This document shows positions 56,544-64,000 of a DNA stretch of 64,000 bases, one piece after another. Numbering within the stretch: position 1 is the first letter of the stretch; each line of letters begins with the position of its first letter. The DNA comes from Myxococcales bacterium. GTDB lineage: Bacteria > Myxococcota_A > Polyangia > Haliangiales > Haliangiaceae. The notes under the pieces were generated by a model, which ran no database searches, was not told the origin of the DNA, and saw nothing but the letters and a program-made list of their open reading frames with translations. The stretch lies in assembly GCA_016716835.1 (NCBI GenBank), contig JADJUW010000002.1, forward strand, positions 806,001 to 870,000. Direction: 5' to 3'. A program made the position numbers and the translations under genes.

Positions 56544-57428
56544 ATGCCATCCACCAAGTTCACCATGTCGTCGCTTACCTGGCTGGTCGCCTTGGCCGTT
56601 GCGGGCATGAGCCTTGGATGTCGCAAGGCGCCGCCGGTTGCCGCGCCGACGACGCAGGCCTGCGCCGCGCCCACCGCGCCCACCGCGCCCACCGCAACAG
56701 ATGTAGATGGCGAGCAACGACTCGAAGAGATTCGAGCGATCGTCAAGGAGGAGGTCGCCAAGGCCCTTGCGGCAGCGCCGCCATCGCGTGCCAAGCGCCG
56801 AGGCCCAGATCCGGACGCCGTCTATAGCGTGCAAGTCGCCGGGTTGCCGTCCGAGGGGCCCGCCAATGCCAAGGTCACCATCGTCAAGGCGTACGAATAT
56901 GCGTGTCCGTATTGCGAGAAAACGATCGCTACGATGGACACGCTGGAGAAACGTTACGGCAAGGATCTGCGCGTCGTCTATTCCCAATTCATCGTCCATC
57001 CGCGGGAAGCGACGCTGCCGGCGCGGGCGGCATGTGCGGCGCAAAAGCAAGGCAAGTTTAAGGCGATGGACCAAGTGCTGTGGGCCAAGGGATTTCATGG
57101 CGATCGTAAGTTCGAGTCGGCAGATATCATGGGGTACGCCGCGGAAATTGGCCTAAATGCAAAAACGTTCGAGCGCGATCTTGAGGCCTGTGCTGCCATC
57201 GTCGAGGCCCAGCAAAAGGCGCTCGCCGCGCTAGGCATGACAGGCACCCCGGGGTTTTTCATCAATGGTCGGTTTATTGGCGGCGCCCAGCCCATCGATG
57301 TCTTTATCGAACTAATTGATGCCGAGCTCAAAAAGGCCAAGGCCGCCATCGCCGCGGGCACGCCTGCGGCCAAGTACTACGAACAGGAAATTGTCGCTAA
57401 GGGCCTTAAATCCCTTGCGGCTAACTAA
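56544..57428 (+). CDS. DsbA-like thioredoxin-fold lipoprotein 1
   Basis: From ATG 56544 the 294-residue product has a lipobox (LAVAGMSLGC), a Pro/Ala/Thr linker, a coiled helix (EIRAIVKEEVAKALA) and then a thioredoxin domain with insertion of the DsbA/DsbC-like type. The active site is CPYC in KAYEYACPYCEKTIATM, and the cis-Pro loop is GMTGTPGFFINGRFIGG. It probably oxidises, or carries electrons to, envelope thiols. It is 30 bp behind the M56 gene end and shares about half of its residues with the next gene by eye, so the pair arose by duplication. Confidence 0.88.
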   Translation: MPSTKFTMSSLTWLVALAVAGMSLGCRKAPPVAAPTTQACAAPTAPTAPTATDVDGEQRLEEIRAIVKEEVAKALAAAPPSRAKRRGPDPDAVYSVQVAGLPSEGPANAKVTIVKAYEYACPYCEKTIATMDTLEKRYGKDLRVVYSQFIVHPREATLPARAACAAQKQGKFKAMDQVLWAKGFHGDRKFESADIMGYAAEIGLNAKTFERDLEACAAIVEAQQKALAALGMTGTPGFFINGRFIGGAQPIDVFIELIDAELKKAKAAIAAGTPAAKYYEQEIVAKGLKSLAAN

Positions 57429-57458
57429 GCATAAGGTAAGCACAGGAAAAGGGTATTT

Positions 57459-58322
57459 ATGAAACACATTCTCGCATTAACCACCATCGTTGCGCTGTCC
57501 CTCACCGGCTGCCAACAAGACAACAAGCAACTCAAGGAAGACATTCGCAAGATTGTCGCCGAAGAGATTCAAAAAGCCGGCGTCGGCGGCCGCGGCAATC
57601 CGCAGCAACCACCACAACGCCGCGGCCCAGATCCTAAGGCGGTCTACTCGGTCGACGTCGCCGGCGCGCCCTCAGTTGGCCCTGCCGACGCGAAGATCAC
57701 CATCGTCAAGGGCTACGAATACGCCTGCCCATTTTGCGAGAAGGTTCGCCCAACCATCGACGAAATCCAAAAGAAATACGGCAACGACGTGCGCGTCGTC
57801 TACAAGCAATACGTCGTCCATCCACAAAGCGCCACCATCCCGGCGCTCGCCGTCTGCGCCGCGCATAAGCAAGGCAAGTTCAAGGCCATGGACGAAGTCA
57901 TGTGGGAAAAAGGCTTCAAAGGCGGTCGCAAGTTTGCGCAAGAAGACATCGAAGGCTACGCCAAGGAAGCTGGCCTCAACGTCGGGCAACTCAAGACCGA
58001 CATGGAGGCCTGCAAGCCTATCATCGCCAAAGAACAAGCCGACCTCGCACGCGTTGGCGTGACCGGCACCCCAGCGTTCTACATTAACGGCCGCTTTATC
58101 GGCGGCGCGCAACCGCTGCCGGCGTTCGAAGCCGTCATCGCCGAAGAGCTTGAAAAGGCCAACAAGGCGATCAGCGGCGGCATCCCCGCGGCCTCGTACT
58201 ACCAACAAGCGGTCGTCGAAAAAGGCCTCAAGTCGATGGGCGATGGCGCCGCCCCAGGCGCACGCCCTGCCGCCATTCCGGTCAAGCCAGGCGCGCCCGT
58301 CGCCGTTCCGGTTAAGCCGTAA
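57459..58322 (+). CDS. DsbA-like thioredoxin-fold lipoprotein 2
   Basis: The 287-residue paralogue of the preceding gene keeps the lipobox (LTGC), the coiled helix (IRKIVAEEIQKAG), the active site CPFC (YEYACPFCEKVRPTI), the cis-Pro loop GVTGTPAFYINGRFIGG and the same tail pattern, ending in a Pro/Val-rich repeat (PVKPGAPVAVPVKP). The different CxxC dipeptides (PY in gene 1, PF here) suggest different redox potentials or partners. It lies 30 bp after its paralogue and 77 bp before the RegB-like kinase gene. Confidence 0.88.
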   Translation: MKHILALTTIVALSLTGCQQDNKQLKEDIRKIVAEEIQKAGVGGRGNPQQPPQRRGPDPKAVYSVDVAGAPSVGPADAKITIVKGYEYACPFCEKVRPTIDEIQKKYGNDVRVVYKQYVVHPQSATIPALAVCAAHKQGKFKAMDEVMWEKGFKGGRKFAQEDIEGYAKEAGLNVGQLKTDMEACKPIIAKEQADLARVGVTGTPAFYINGRFIGGAQPLPAFEAVIAEELEKANKAISGGIPAASYYQQAVVEKGLKSMGDGAAPGARPAAIPVKPGAPVAVPVKP

Positions 58323-58399
58323 GGCACGGCTCGATTGACCCGGGCGCCGCGCGCGCCTAGGTGCACACGACCTCGACGCAGCGATGATATATTCGCCGC

Positions 58400-59716
58400 G
58401 TGCCACGTAGCTCTGTAGTTCCGCCGCTCATTCCCGAGCGCAACGATCTGAACATGGCGTGGCTCATCCGGCTGCGCTGGGCACAAGTCGTCGGCCAGGC
58501 GCTGACGATTAGTCTCGCCGAGCTGCTGCCTGGGGTGGCGCTCCCGGTGGCGCCCCTGGCCTTCACCATATTGATCGCCGCGGCGTCCAATGCCGCCTTG
58601 CATTGGCGTTATCTGCTCTCGCCGGTGCGTCGAACCCGCGGCGTGGCGCAGTGGCAGCTTGCGGCCATCATGGCGCTCGACGTCGCGCTGCTCACGTCGC
58701 TGCTCTACTTTACCGGCGGGCCGACCAATCCGTTTGGCTTTTTGTATGTCGTCCAGATCGCGCTCGCGACGGTAGCGCTCGAGGCGGCGTGGACCTGGAC
58801 CTTGGTGGCGTTGTCGTTCCTCGGTTTTGGTGCGCTGGTCATTGGACATGTGCCACTGCCGCTGGCGGGCCACACCCAAATGATTGGCATGTGGGTGGCG
58901 CTCGGCGTGGCCTCGGCCTTCGTCGTACATTTCTTGCTGCGCCTCACCGGCGCGTTGGCCATTCGTAACGCCGAGCTTTCAACCTCGCGCCAGCTCGCGG
59001 CGCGGCAAGAGCGGCTGACCAGCCTGGCGACCGTCGCGGCCGGCGCGGCGCATGAGCTGGCAACCCCGCTGGGCACGGTGGCGCTCGTTGCCAAGGAACT
59101 CGAGCGCTCGCTCATGGCACAGGGCGGCGAGGGCGCCTTGGTCGAGGATGCGCGCCTCATCCGCACCCAAGTCGCGCGCTGTCGCATCATCCTCGATCAG
59201 ATGTCGGGCGGCGCCAGCACCGCGGGTGAGTTCGTCGAGACCAGATCGGTGCAGGCCCTAATCGACGACGCGGCGCAGGGCATTCGGTTGACGCCGCCGG
59301 TGCATATCTCGCTGAGCCCTGCGGTCGCGCAGCTCGCGATCAAGGTGCCGCCACGCGCCTTGTGCCAGGCGTTGCGCTCAATCATCACCAATGCGCAGGA
59401 TGCGTCACCGCCTGAGGCAGAGGTCAGCGTGAGCGCGCTTGCCGATGAAGGCCATGTGTTATTTTCGATTTCCGATCATGGCGGCGGCATGCCGCCCGAG
59501 GTGTTGGCGCGCATTGGCGAGCCATTTTTCACCACCAAGGAGCCGGGCCATGGCACGGGCCTGGGGCTGTTTCTCGCCCAAACCGTGGTCGACGGCCTCG
59601 GTGGCACGCTCACCATCGAGTCCGCCAAGGGCCGTGGCACCACCGTGCATCTCCGCGTCCCACGCGAAGTCGCGCTCGCGGCCGTTGCCGCAGCCAGCGC
59701 AATTTCTGCGCGTTAA
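58400..59716 (+). CDS. regB: RegB/PrrB-type redox-sensing histidine kinase
   Basis: The 438-residue sensor has six predicted helices in the first 190 residues. The RegB quinone-site marker GGPTNPF is at residues 106-112. The H-box has His218 in AAGAAHELATPLG, and the ATP domain has N-box (IITNAQDA), G1 (DHGGGMPPEV) and G2 (GHGTGLGLFLA). The redox Cys of RegB, known from Rhodobacter, is conserved as Cys261 in QVARCRIILDQ. These three features strongly support a RegB-type sensor of respiratory redox state. regA follows 86 bp later; the upstream neighbours are DsbA-like. It likely controls energy or envelope redox genes. Confidence 0.88.
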   Translation: MPRSSVVPPLIPERNDLNMAWLIRLRWAQVVGQALTISLAELLPGVALPVAPLAFTILIAAASNAALHWRYLLSPVRRTRGVAQWQLAAIMALDVALLTSLLYFTGGPTNPFGFLYVVQIALATVALEAAWTWTLVALSFLGFGALVIGHVPLPLAGHTQMIGMWVALGVASAFVVHFLLRLTGALAIRNAELSTSRQLAARQERLTSLATVAAGAAHELATPLGTVALVAKELERSLMAQGGEGALVEDARLIRTQVARCRIILDQMSGGASTAGEFVETRSVQALIDDAAQGIRLTPPVHISLSPAVAQLAIKVPPRALCQALRSIITNAQDASPPEAEVSVSALADEGHVLFSISDHGGGMPPEVLARIGEPFFTTKEPGHGTGLGLFLAQTVVDGLGGTLTIESAKGRGTTVHLRVPREVALAAVAAASAISAR

Positions 59717-59802
59717 CGCGGCAAGGCAGCGCGCAATTTCTGCGCAAAAATAATTTATTGATTGATCGCGCACCTGATTTGTCACTAGCGCTATCGTTAC
59801 GC

Positions 59803-60354
59803 ATGTCTGATTCGTCTCATAAGCCATCCATTCTGCTCTGCGATGATGATGAGGTCTTTCGCTCACGGCTAGCGCGCGCCTTTACCGAGCGCGGCTATGA
59901 CGCGCAAACCGCGTCGGATTTCGATAGCGCCGTCGCCGCCGCCGAGCGCGACTCGCCGGAATTCGCGGTTGTCGATTTGCGCATGCCAGGCAAGGGCGGG
60001 CTTGAGCTGGTGGGGGCGTTGCACGCCATCGATCCCAGCACCAAGATCATCGTGCTCACCGGCTACGGCTCGATCGCCACCGCCATCGATGCGGTGCGCC
60101 TGGGCGCGCTTAACTATCTCGCCAAGCCCGCCGACACCGACGACATTATCGCCGCGTTTGCCAAGGGCGAGGCGCCGCCGCTCGCCGCCTCGGAGGTTGA
60201 GTACAAGGCACCTTCTTTGGCGCGCGCCGAGTGGGAGCACATCAATCGCGTGTTGTCTGACTGTGGCAACAATATTTCCGAGGCCGCTCGCCGCCTCGCC
60301 ATCCATCGCCGATCGCTGCAGCGGAAGCTGCAGAAGTATCCGCCTAACCGCTAG
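59803..60354 (+). CDS. regA: RegA/PrrA-type response regulator
   Basis: The 183-residue regulator has a receiver with Asp-rich LLCDDD and the phospho-acceptor Asp58 in FAVVDLRMPG, the Thr in IVLTGYGS, and Lys in LAKPADTDD. A short linker leads to a Fis-type helix-turn-helix (NISEAARRLAIHRRSLQRKL), very close to the RegA/PrrA/ActR pattern. ATG 59803 is used because the receiver starts there. It pairs with the RegB-like kinase just upstream and should bind DNA after phosphorylation. Confidence 0.9.
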   Translation: MSDSSHKPSILLCDDDEVFRSRLARAFTERGYDAQTASDFDSAVAAAERDSPEFAVVDLRMPGKGGLELVGALHAIDPSTKIIVLTGYGSIATAIDAVRLGALNYLAKPADTDDIIAAFAKGEAPPLAASEVEYKAPSLARAEWEHINRVLSDCGNNISEAARRLAIHRRSLQRKLQKYPPNR

Positions 60355-60471
60355 CGCCCTATTTTCGCCCGACCGCCATGCGGCGCCGGCAAGCCCCGGC
60401 AACGTGCGGCAAGTCGCCTGCCGCCGCGCGGCAAGGGTTGCCAGGCTACGTAAGGCGTGGTCAGGTGTCGC

Positions 60472-61176
60472 ATGTCCCGGAGGTTGGTGGGTTGGTGGCG
60501 GGGGGGCGTTTTGGTCGCATGCCTGCTGCTGGTCACAGGTTGTAGCGCCCGCATGCTGCATAGGCCAACGTCGCCCACGATCGATCGGCTGATCACACGG
60601 ATGTGGGTCGCCGAGATGCGCGCCCATCTGCGTCACGGCGATTGGATCTTAGCGCGGTCGTATTCGGGCACCGGCGACATCATCGCGCGGTTTACGGGCG
60701 GCGTCGACCTAAGCCACTCCGTGATGTGGGACGCGCAGCGCGAGGTGGTCATCGAATCGATCCAGCCAATCACGCGCGAGATCTCGCTGGAATCGCTGGT
60801 CCATCGCAATCACTACTTGTACATCGTGCGCCCCGCGTATCTCAACGACCGCGATCGCGAGGTCTCGGTGGCGCGCGCCCGCACCATGCTTGGCAGCGGG
60901 TACGACTTCGTTGGCCTGCTCATTGGCATCCGCGACTCGCGCAAGACGTATTGCTCGCTCTTGCTGTTTTGGGCCAGCGACATGGCGTCACGCAATATTG
61001 AGGAGCCTATCGTGGTGGCGCCCTCGGACTTGCTGCTGTTAGGCGAGACCGTCTATTTCTCCGGGGTCCGCACCAGCGCCGACGTGATTGCCATGGCCGA
61101 AGAATTTTTGCGCGCCGAGCGCCGACCACAACACGCCGCCGCCTCGGCCGTGGCTGCTACGAGCCCTCGGCAATAG
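60472..61176 (+). CDS. Permuted papain-like (YiiX/NlpC-P60 type) lipoprotein
   Basis: The lipoprotein signal (VACLLLVTGC) is followed by about 200 residues of the circularly permuted NlpC/P60 fold. The catalytic His comes first (DLSHSVMWD), then Glu (VVIESIQP), and the nucleophile Cys lies later in KTYCSLLLFWA, as expected for YiiX/YebB-like amidases. Lipid anchoring suggests it acts on an envelope or lipid substrate; the real one is unknown. The start at 60472 (MSRRLVGWW) is preferred to 60457. Its end overlaps the convergent zinc-finger/histone-fold gene by 20 bp. Confidence 0.72.
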   Translation: MSRRLVGWWRGGVLVACLLLVTGCSARMLHRPTSPTIDRLITRMWVAEMRAHLRHGDWILARSYSGTGDIIARFTGGVDLSHSVMWDAQREVVIESIQPITREISLESLVHRNHYLYIVRPAYLNDRDREVSVARARTMLGSGYDFVGLLIGIRDSRKTYCSLLLFWASDMASRNIEEPIVVAPSDLLLLGETVYFSGVRTSADVIAMAEEFLRAERRPQHAAASAVAATSPRQ

Positions 61177-61693
61177 CCGGCAGATCGCGATCTAGCACCG
61201 TCTTGCGGCCATCGCGACCGGCGTTGCGGATGGCGATGTCGCAGATGGCGCGCACGTGATCGCTGAGCTTATCGACCACCGCATCCGAGGTGTTCATGCC
61301 CGAGCGGTCGCGGACGTATTTTTTGAGCTTGGAGACGACGATAAGTACGTCGCGCTCATAGTCCGCGCCAAGTTCGCTGGCGGAGGCCGCGACCACGGGC
61401 GCGGGCACGACACGCCTTACCGGCGCCGGCGCGCTGCCAGGCGCGGCACCGCTGGTGAGGGTGCCGGCGGCGCCACCCGCGGCCAGCCATTCGTCTTTGC
61501 GCGGCGAGGTGGCCTCGACCGCCCAGGCCTCGCGGTGCGGTGTTTCCGAGAGGTGGCTATCCCAACACGCGACGCTGCAGTAGACGAGGCGCAGCTTGCT
61601 TTTTTGACAGGTCGACACGCTGCACAGCCAGTACGTCCGGCCAAAGCCGATGGGCTGCTTGCATTCGCTGCACGAAAGCCAGGTATCGCTCAT
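61157..61693 (-). CDS. Zinc-finger protein with C-terminal bacterial histone fold
   Basis: The 178-residue protein has an N-terminal Cys/His zinc region: CxxC at 8/11, CxxxxC at 24/29, CxxxC at 39/43 and His47/53. LVYCSVACWDSH resembles the second half of HIT/MYND-type fingers. A Pro/Ala-rich linker follows. The last 65 residues look like a single histone fold (VVSKLKKYVRDRSGMNTSDA, then VDKLSDHVRAICDIAI and RNAGRDGRKTVLDRDLP); GRKTVxxxD is the signature end of archaeal and bacterial histones. The fold assignment is by eye. It probably binds DNA, with the finger adding protein or nucleic-acid contact. The 61989 gene lies 2 bp upstream and would be co-transcribed. Confidence 0.65.
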   Translation of the reverse strand: MSDTWLSCSECKQPIGFGRTYWLCSVSTCQKSKLRLVYCSVACWDSHLSETPHREAWAVEATSPRKDEWLAAGGAAGTLTSGAAPGSAPAPVRRVVPAPVVAASASELGADYERDVLIVVSKLKKYVRDRSGMNTSDAVVDKLSDHVRAICDIAIRNAGRDGRKTVLDRDLPAIAEGS

Positions 61694-61695
61694 GG

Positions 61696-61989
61696 TTACA
61701 CGACCGCGCTAACAAGGCGCAGGATGATCATGAGCGCCGTGATGGCAACCGCGTACAGCAGGCCGACGACCGAAAGCAGCAAGCTGGTTTGGGTGGTCTG
61801 CTGCAAGCCCTTCCACATGCCGTAGAGCGCCGGCGCAATGCCGAGCGACGCCACGATCGCGCCGACGATCGAACCACCGGTGAGACCGCCGAGGATGAGG
61901 CCAAGCACGAGCCCCGCCGTGGCAAGCCCAAAAGCGAGCAGGGCAGGAAGTTTGGTGTCATTGGCCGAGCTAGACGTGGTTGATTCCAT
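61696..61989 (-). CDS. Small two- or three-helix membrane protein
   Basis: The 97-residue protein has a polar N-terminus (MESTTSSSANDTK), then helices ALLAFGLATAGLVLGLILGG, VGAIVASLGIAPALYGMW and LLLSVVGLLYAVAITALMIIL. It resembles short DUF4190-like membrane proteins with glycine-rich helices, but no function is known. Its stop is 2 bp from the ATG of the histone-fold gene, so the two are in one operon. The intergenic region upstream is divergent to the next gene. Confidence 0.65.
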   Translation of the reverse strand: MESTTSSSANDTKLPALLAFGLATAGLVLGLILGGLTGGSIVGAIVASLGIAPALYGMWKGLQQTTQTSLLLSVVGLLYAVAITALMIILRLVSAVV

Positions 61990-62097
61990 GGCGAGATCCT
62001 AACACGACTTAGCGACGAAAATCGGCGATCGTGGCCGCCCACGCCGCGATCCGTGCGGTAGGATGCCGAGGCGGAGGTCGCTATTTTTACGGTTTGG

Positions 62098-62631
62098 TTG
62101 CTGCATCTTATCGTCGGCGCGAGTTTTGCACTCGCCGCGCGCGATCGCCTGCGCGCCGACGGTCCGTTTGCCGCGCCCGCCTTTCCGCTGGTCGCGATGT
62201 TTGCGGGTTTCTTGGTCGTGCCTACGGCGATCTACTTCTATGCGGTGCATGGGGCGTGGAGCTGGTGTTATTGGCTGCAGCCTCGCACGGTGCCGGTGAT
62301 CGCGATCGTGCCGCTGATGGTGCTGCATGGGCTGGCCGTGCTCGCCGGCTGGTATTTGGGCTATTTCGTGTGGCGTCGCTCCAACAACCGACGCGTCGTC
62401 ATCGGCGTGATCGCGGGCCTTGGCGCGGTGTGGCTCGGCCTCGTCATTGGCCTGCGCCATCGCCTCGGCGTCAGCGGCTCGTTTGATGAGTACGTCGCAG
62501 GCATGGCGCGTGGGCTCTTTGACGTTGGCCTGGGCTATGCGTTGCTTACGGTCTTCTTGCTGCAGCTTGGCGCCGCGGTCTACGTCATTGTCGAATTGGT
62601 CCGCGACGGCGCGCGCGTACGCAGTCGCTAG
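62098..62631 (+). CDS. Integral membrane protein, start uncertain
   Basis: The 177-residue frame (from TTG 62098) has about five helices (VGASFALAARDRLR, FPLVAMFAGFLVVP, IAIVPLMVLHGLAVLAGW, VVIGVIAGLGAVWLGLVIG and LLTVFLLQLGAAVYVIVEL). No family is recognised. GGAGG at 62073-62077 precedes either a rare ATT in frame (62083) or an ATG in another frame (62063) that would need a one-base shift at a T run. The true start probably lies there, upstream of 62098. The lipoprotein gene follows 80 bp later. Confidence 0.55.
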   Translation: MLHLIVGASFALAARDRLRADGPFAAPAFPLVAMFAGFLVVPTAIYFYAVHGAWSWCYWLQPRTVPVIAIVPLMVLHGLAVLAGWYLGYFVWRRSNNRRVVIGVIAGLGAVWLGLVIGLRHRLGVSGSFDEYVAGMARGLFDVGLGYALLTVFLLQLGAAVYVIVELVRDGARVRSR

Positions 62632-62710
62632 ATCTCAAGGTAGGGCGCTTGCGACAACATCGCCGCGCGGTCATTGCGCGTGCGGACCGGCGTGGGGTAC
62701 GCTCGCGCTC

Positions 62711-63055
62711 GTGAACGGCCTGCGCATTTTTGATGGATTTGGTCTGCGCCATGGCGCCCTCTGCCTCTTGTTCATGGCGGTGCTCGGCGCATGCGGCCCG
62801 GCGCGCTACATCCCGGCCATTCGCGGCGCCGAAGTGGCGGTGGCCAAGGCGACCGAGGCCAAGGGTAAAACCTTTGCGCCGTATTGGTTCACCAAAGCGA
62901 CGGCGTATCTCGCCAAGGCCAAGGAAGAGGCCGCCGCGGCGGACTATGGCCGGGCGCTGAAATACGCCGAAACCGCGAAAACCGCCGCCGATCGCGCGGT
63001 GTCCATTTCACGCGACCGCGGCCCAGCCAACGAGCAGGGCGAAGGTGACGACTAA
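62711..63055 (+). CDS. DUF4398-like lipoprotein
   Basis: GTG 62711 opens a lipoprotein signal (LLFMAVLGAC). The mature part of about 85 residues is helical, with the DUF4398 heptads (VAVAKATEAKGKTFAPYWFT, YLAKAKEEAAAADYGRALKY), a pattern of Ala/Lys-rich helices found next to OmpA-like proteins. It lies directly before the OmpA-TSP3 lipoprotein and may help anchor or space it from peptidoglycan. The stop TAA is followed at once by the ATG of the next gene. Confidence 0.75.
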   Translation: MNGLRIFDGFGLRHGALCLLFMAVLGACGPARYIPAIRGAEVAVAKATEAKGKTFAPYWFTKATAYLAKAKEEAAAADYGRALKYAETAKTAADRAVSISRDRGPANEQGEGDD

Positions 63056-64000
63056 ATGAAGCTCTCCGCATGCATGAACATAGTGTTGGTCGCGGCCTCA
63101 GTCGCGGGCCTTGTTGGCTGCGCGCCAACCGTATCGCGCCGAGCCACGGACTATGACAAGCGCTTAACCGTGGCGCGCGAGAAGGGCGCTATGCAGTGTG
63201 CGCCCGCGGCGTTGGCGCTGGCCGAGGCCCATACGGTGTTTGTCCGGGCCGAACTCGACGAAGGCGATATCTTGCGCGCTCGTCGCGAAATTTCCGACGC
63301 CGAGGATGCCTTGCGAGAGGTCGAAGCCAAGGTCGCCGCCGGCGATTGCATTGCGGCGGAGATCGATCCCGGCAGCCCCGATCGCGATGGCGACGGGATT
63401 CTCAATGAGGTCGACGAGTGTCCCGAGGACCCCGAAGATGTCGACGGCGTTAAAGATACCGATGGCTGCCCAGATCTGGATGACAACGACAGCGATGGCG
63501 ACGGCATCGCCAACAAGATCGATGCCTGTCCGAGCGAAAAAGAAGACGGCGATGGCTTTGAAGACGACGATGGTTGCCCGGACAAAGACAACGATCGCGA
63601 TGGCATCGGCGATGGCCTCGACAACTGTCCTAATGACGCCGAAGACGCCGATGGCATCGACGACGACGACGGTTGCCCGGATTGCGACGATGACAAAGAC
63701 GGGGTGCCGGAGTGCCCCAAGGCGCTCGACAAATGTCCAGGCCAGGCGGGCCCAGCGCCCGATGGCTGCGAGGCGAAATACAGCCTCATCGTCGTCACCA
63801 AGGACAAGATCGAGCTCAAGCAGACCGTGTTTTTTGACACCAACAAGGCCAAAATCAAGCGCGTCTCGTATCCGCTGCTCGATGAGGTGGCCCTCGCGCT
63901 CAAGGACAATCCCACTATTTCGGTACGGATCGAGGGTCACACCGACAGCCAGGGACGCGACAGCAAGAATCTGAAGCTCAGTCAGGGGCGCGCCGAATCG
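63056..64000 (+). CDS. OmpA-family lipoprotein with TSP3 repeats, cut by window end
   Basis: Starting at ATG 63056 and running off the window, the frame has a lipobox (VAGLVGC), an N-terminal helical domain (KRLTVAREKGAMQCAP), then Asp-rich TSP3-type repeats from about residue 105 (DRDGDGILNEVDECP, DSDGDGIANKIDACP). A C-terminal OmpA peptidoglycan-binding domain begins at about residue 255 with TVFFDTNKAKIKR and reaches IRIEGHTDSQGRD (close to the family NHTDxxG). It should tie the outer membrane to the cell wall. The end is missing. It follows the DUF4398 lipoprotein with no gap. Confidence 0.9.
   Translation, partial: MKLSACMNIVLVAASVAGLVGCAPTVSRRATDYDKRLTVAREKGAMQCAPAALALAEAHTVFVRAELDEGDILRARREISDAEDALREVEAKVAAGDCIAAEIDPGSPDRDGDGILNEVDECPEDPEDVDGVKDTDGCPDLDDNDSDGDGIANKIDACPSEKEDGDGFEDDDGCPDKDNDRDGIGDGLDNCPNDAEDADGIDDDDGCPDCDDDKDGVPECPKALDKCPGQAGPAPDGCEAKYSLIVVTKDKIELKQTVFFDTNKAKIKRVSYPLLDEVALALKDNPTISVRIEGHTDSQGRDSKNLKLSQGRAES

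Overview
The window is a GC-rich bacterial chromosome segment, most likely from a Myxococcota (former Deltaproteobacteria) member. The evidence is a giant thrombospondin type 3 repeat protein with a MYXO-CTERM-like tail, many Cys-rich or TPR/PEGA/OmpA lipoproteins, a RegB/RegA pair, a Gld-type ABC cluster, and the prkA/DUF444/spoVR trio. It reads as core chromosome. I see no transposase, phage gene, CRISPR array, rRNA or tRNA.

Layout. 0-5.5 kb (minus strand): an operon DUF3467 - LD-carboxypeptidase - PlsC-like acyltransferase - SDR - hybrid histidine kinase, followed by a Cys-rich lipoprotein and the start of another exported protein. 6-9.5 kb: an apparently exported UbiB-like kinase, divergent from ruvX and mltG. 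9.6-14.5 kb: prkA - small protein - DUF444 - spoVR. 14.7-20.6 kb: the 22-repeat TSP3 surface protein and a TPR/PEGA/beta-barrel protein. 20.8-24.1 kb: 1-Cys peroxiredoxin, LysM lytic transglycosylase and TatA. 24.3-30.8 kb: an exported IucA/IucC-like protein, a HEAT-like protein, a PHB_acc-type regulator, a cupredoxin lipoprotein, nadE and a PRPP-synthetase homologue. 30.9-36.9 kb: a thioester alpha-2-macroglobulin lipoprotein. 37.2-45.6 kb: a DUF4019-like membrane protein, aldo/keto reductase, a Gld-like ABC system with DUF4340, and HtrA. 45.7-54.4 kb: a membrane-anchored nuclease-fold protein, Fe-SOD, a small outer-membrane protein, asnS, MATE, a broken TonB receptor and a 3D-domain protein. 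54.7-60.4 kb: BlaI - M56 peptidase - two DsbA-like lipoproteins - RegB - RegA, which looks like one envelope/redox sensing locus. 60.4-64 kb: a permuted-papain lipoprotein, a zinc-finger/histone-fold protein, small membrane proteins, a DUF4398 lipoprotein and an OmpA-TSP3 lipoprotein cut by the window end.

Non-coding structure is the least explained part. A 145-bp element with inverted terminal repeats occurs twice (about 92% identical by hand count), both times between convergent genes, and one copy carries a 49-bp tandem array. Two further unrelated sequences of 130-160 bp fold end to end as imperfect hairpins, and a cluster of four stems lies upstream of an unknown gene.

About ten apparent frameshifts, one in-frame TGA and a block of G/C homopolymers affect otherwise conserved genes at 1.2-3.5, 14.7-15, 47.7, 51.4-52 and 55 kb. 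Long genes elsewhere (6 kb, 2.1 kb, 2 kb) are intact. I suspect local consensus errors more than real gene decay, but the sequence alone cannot settle it.
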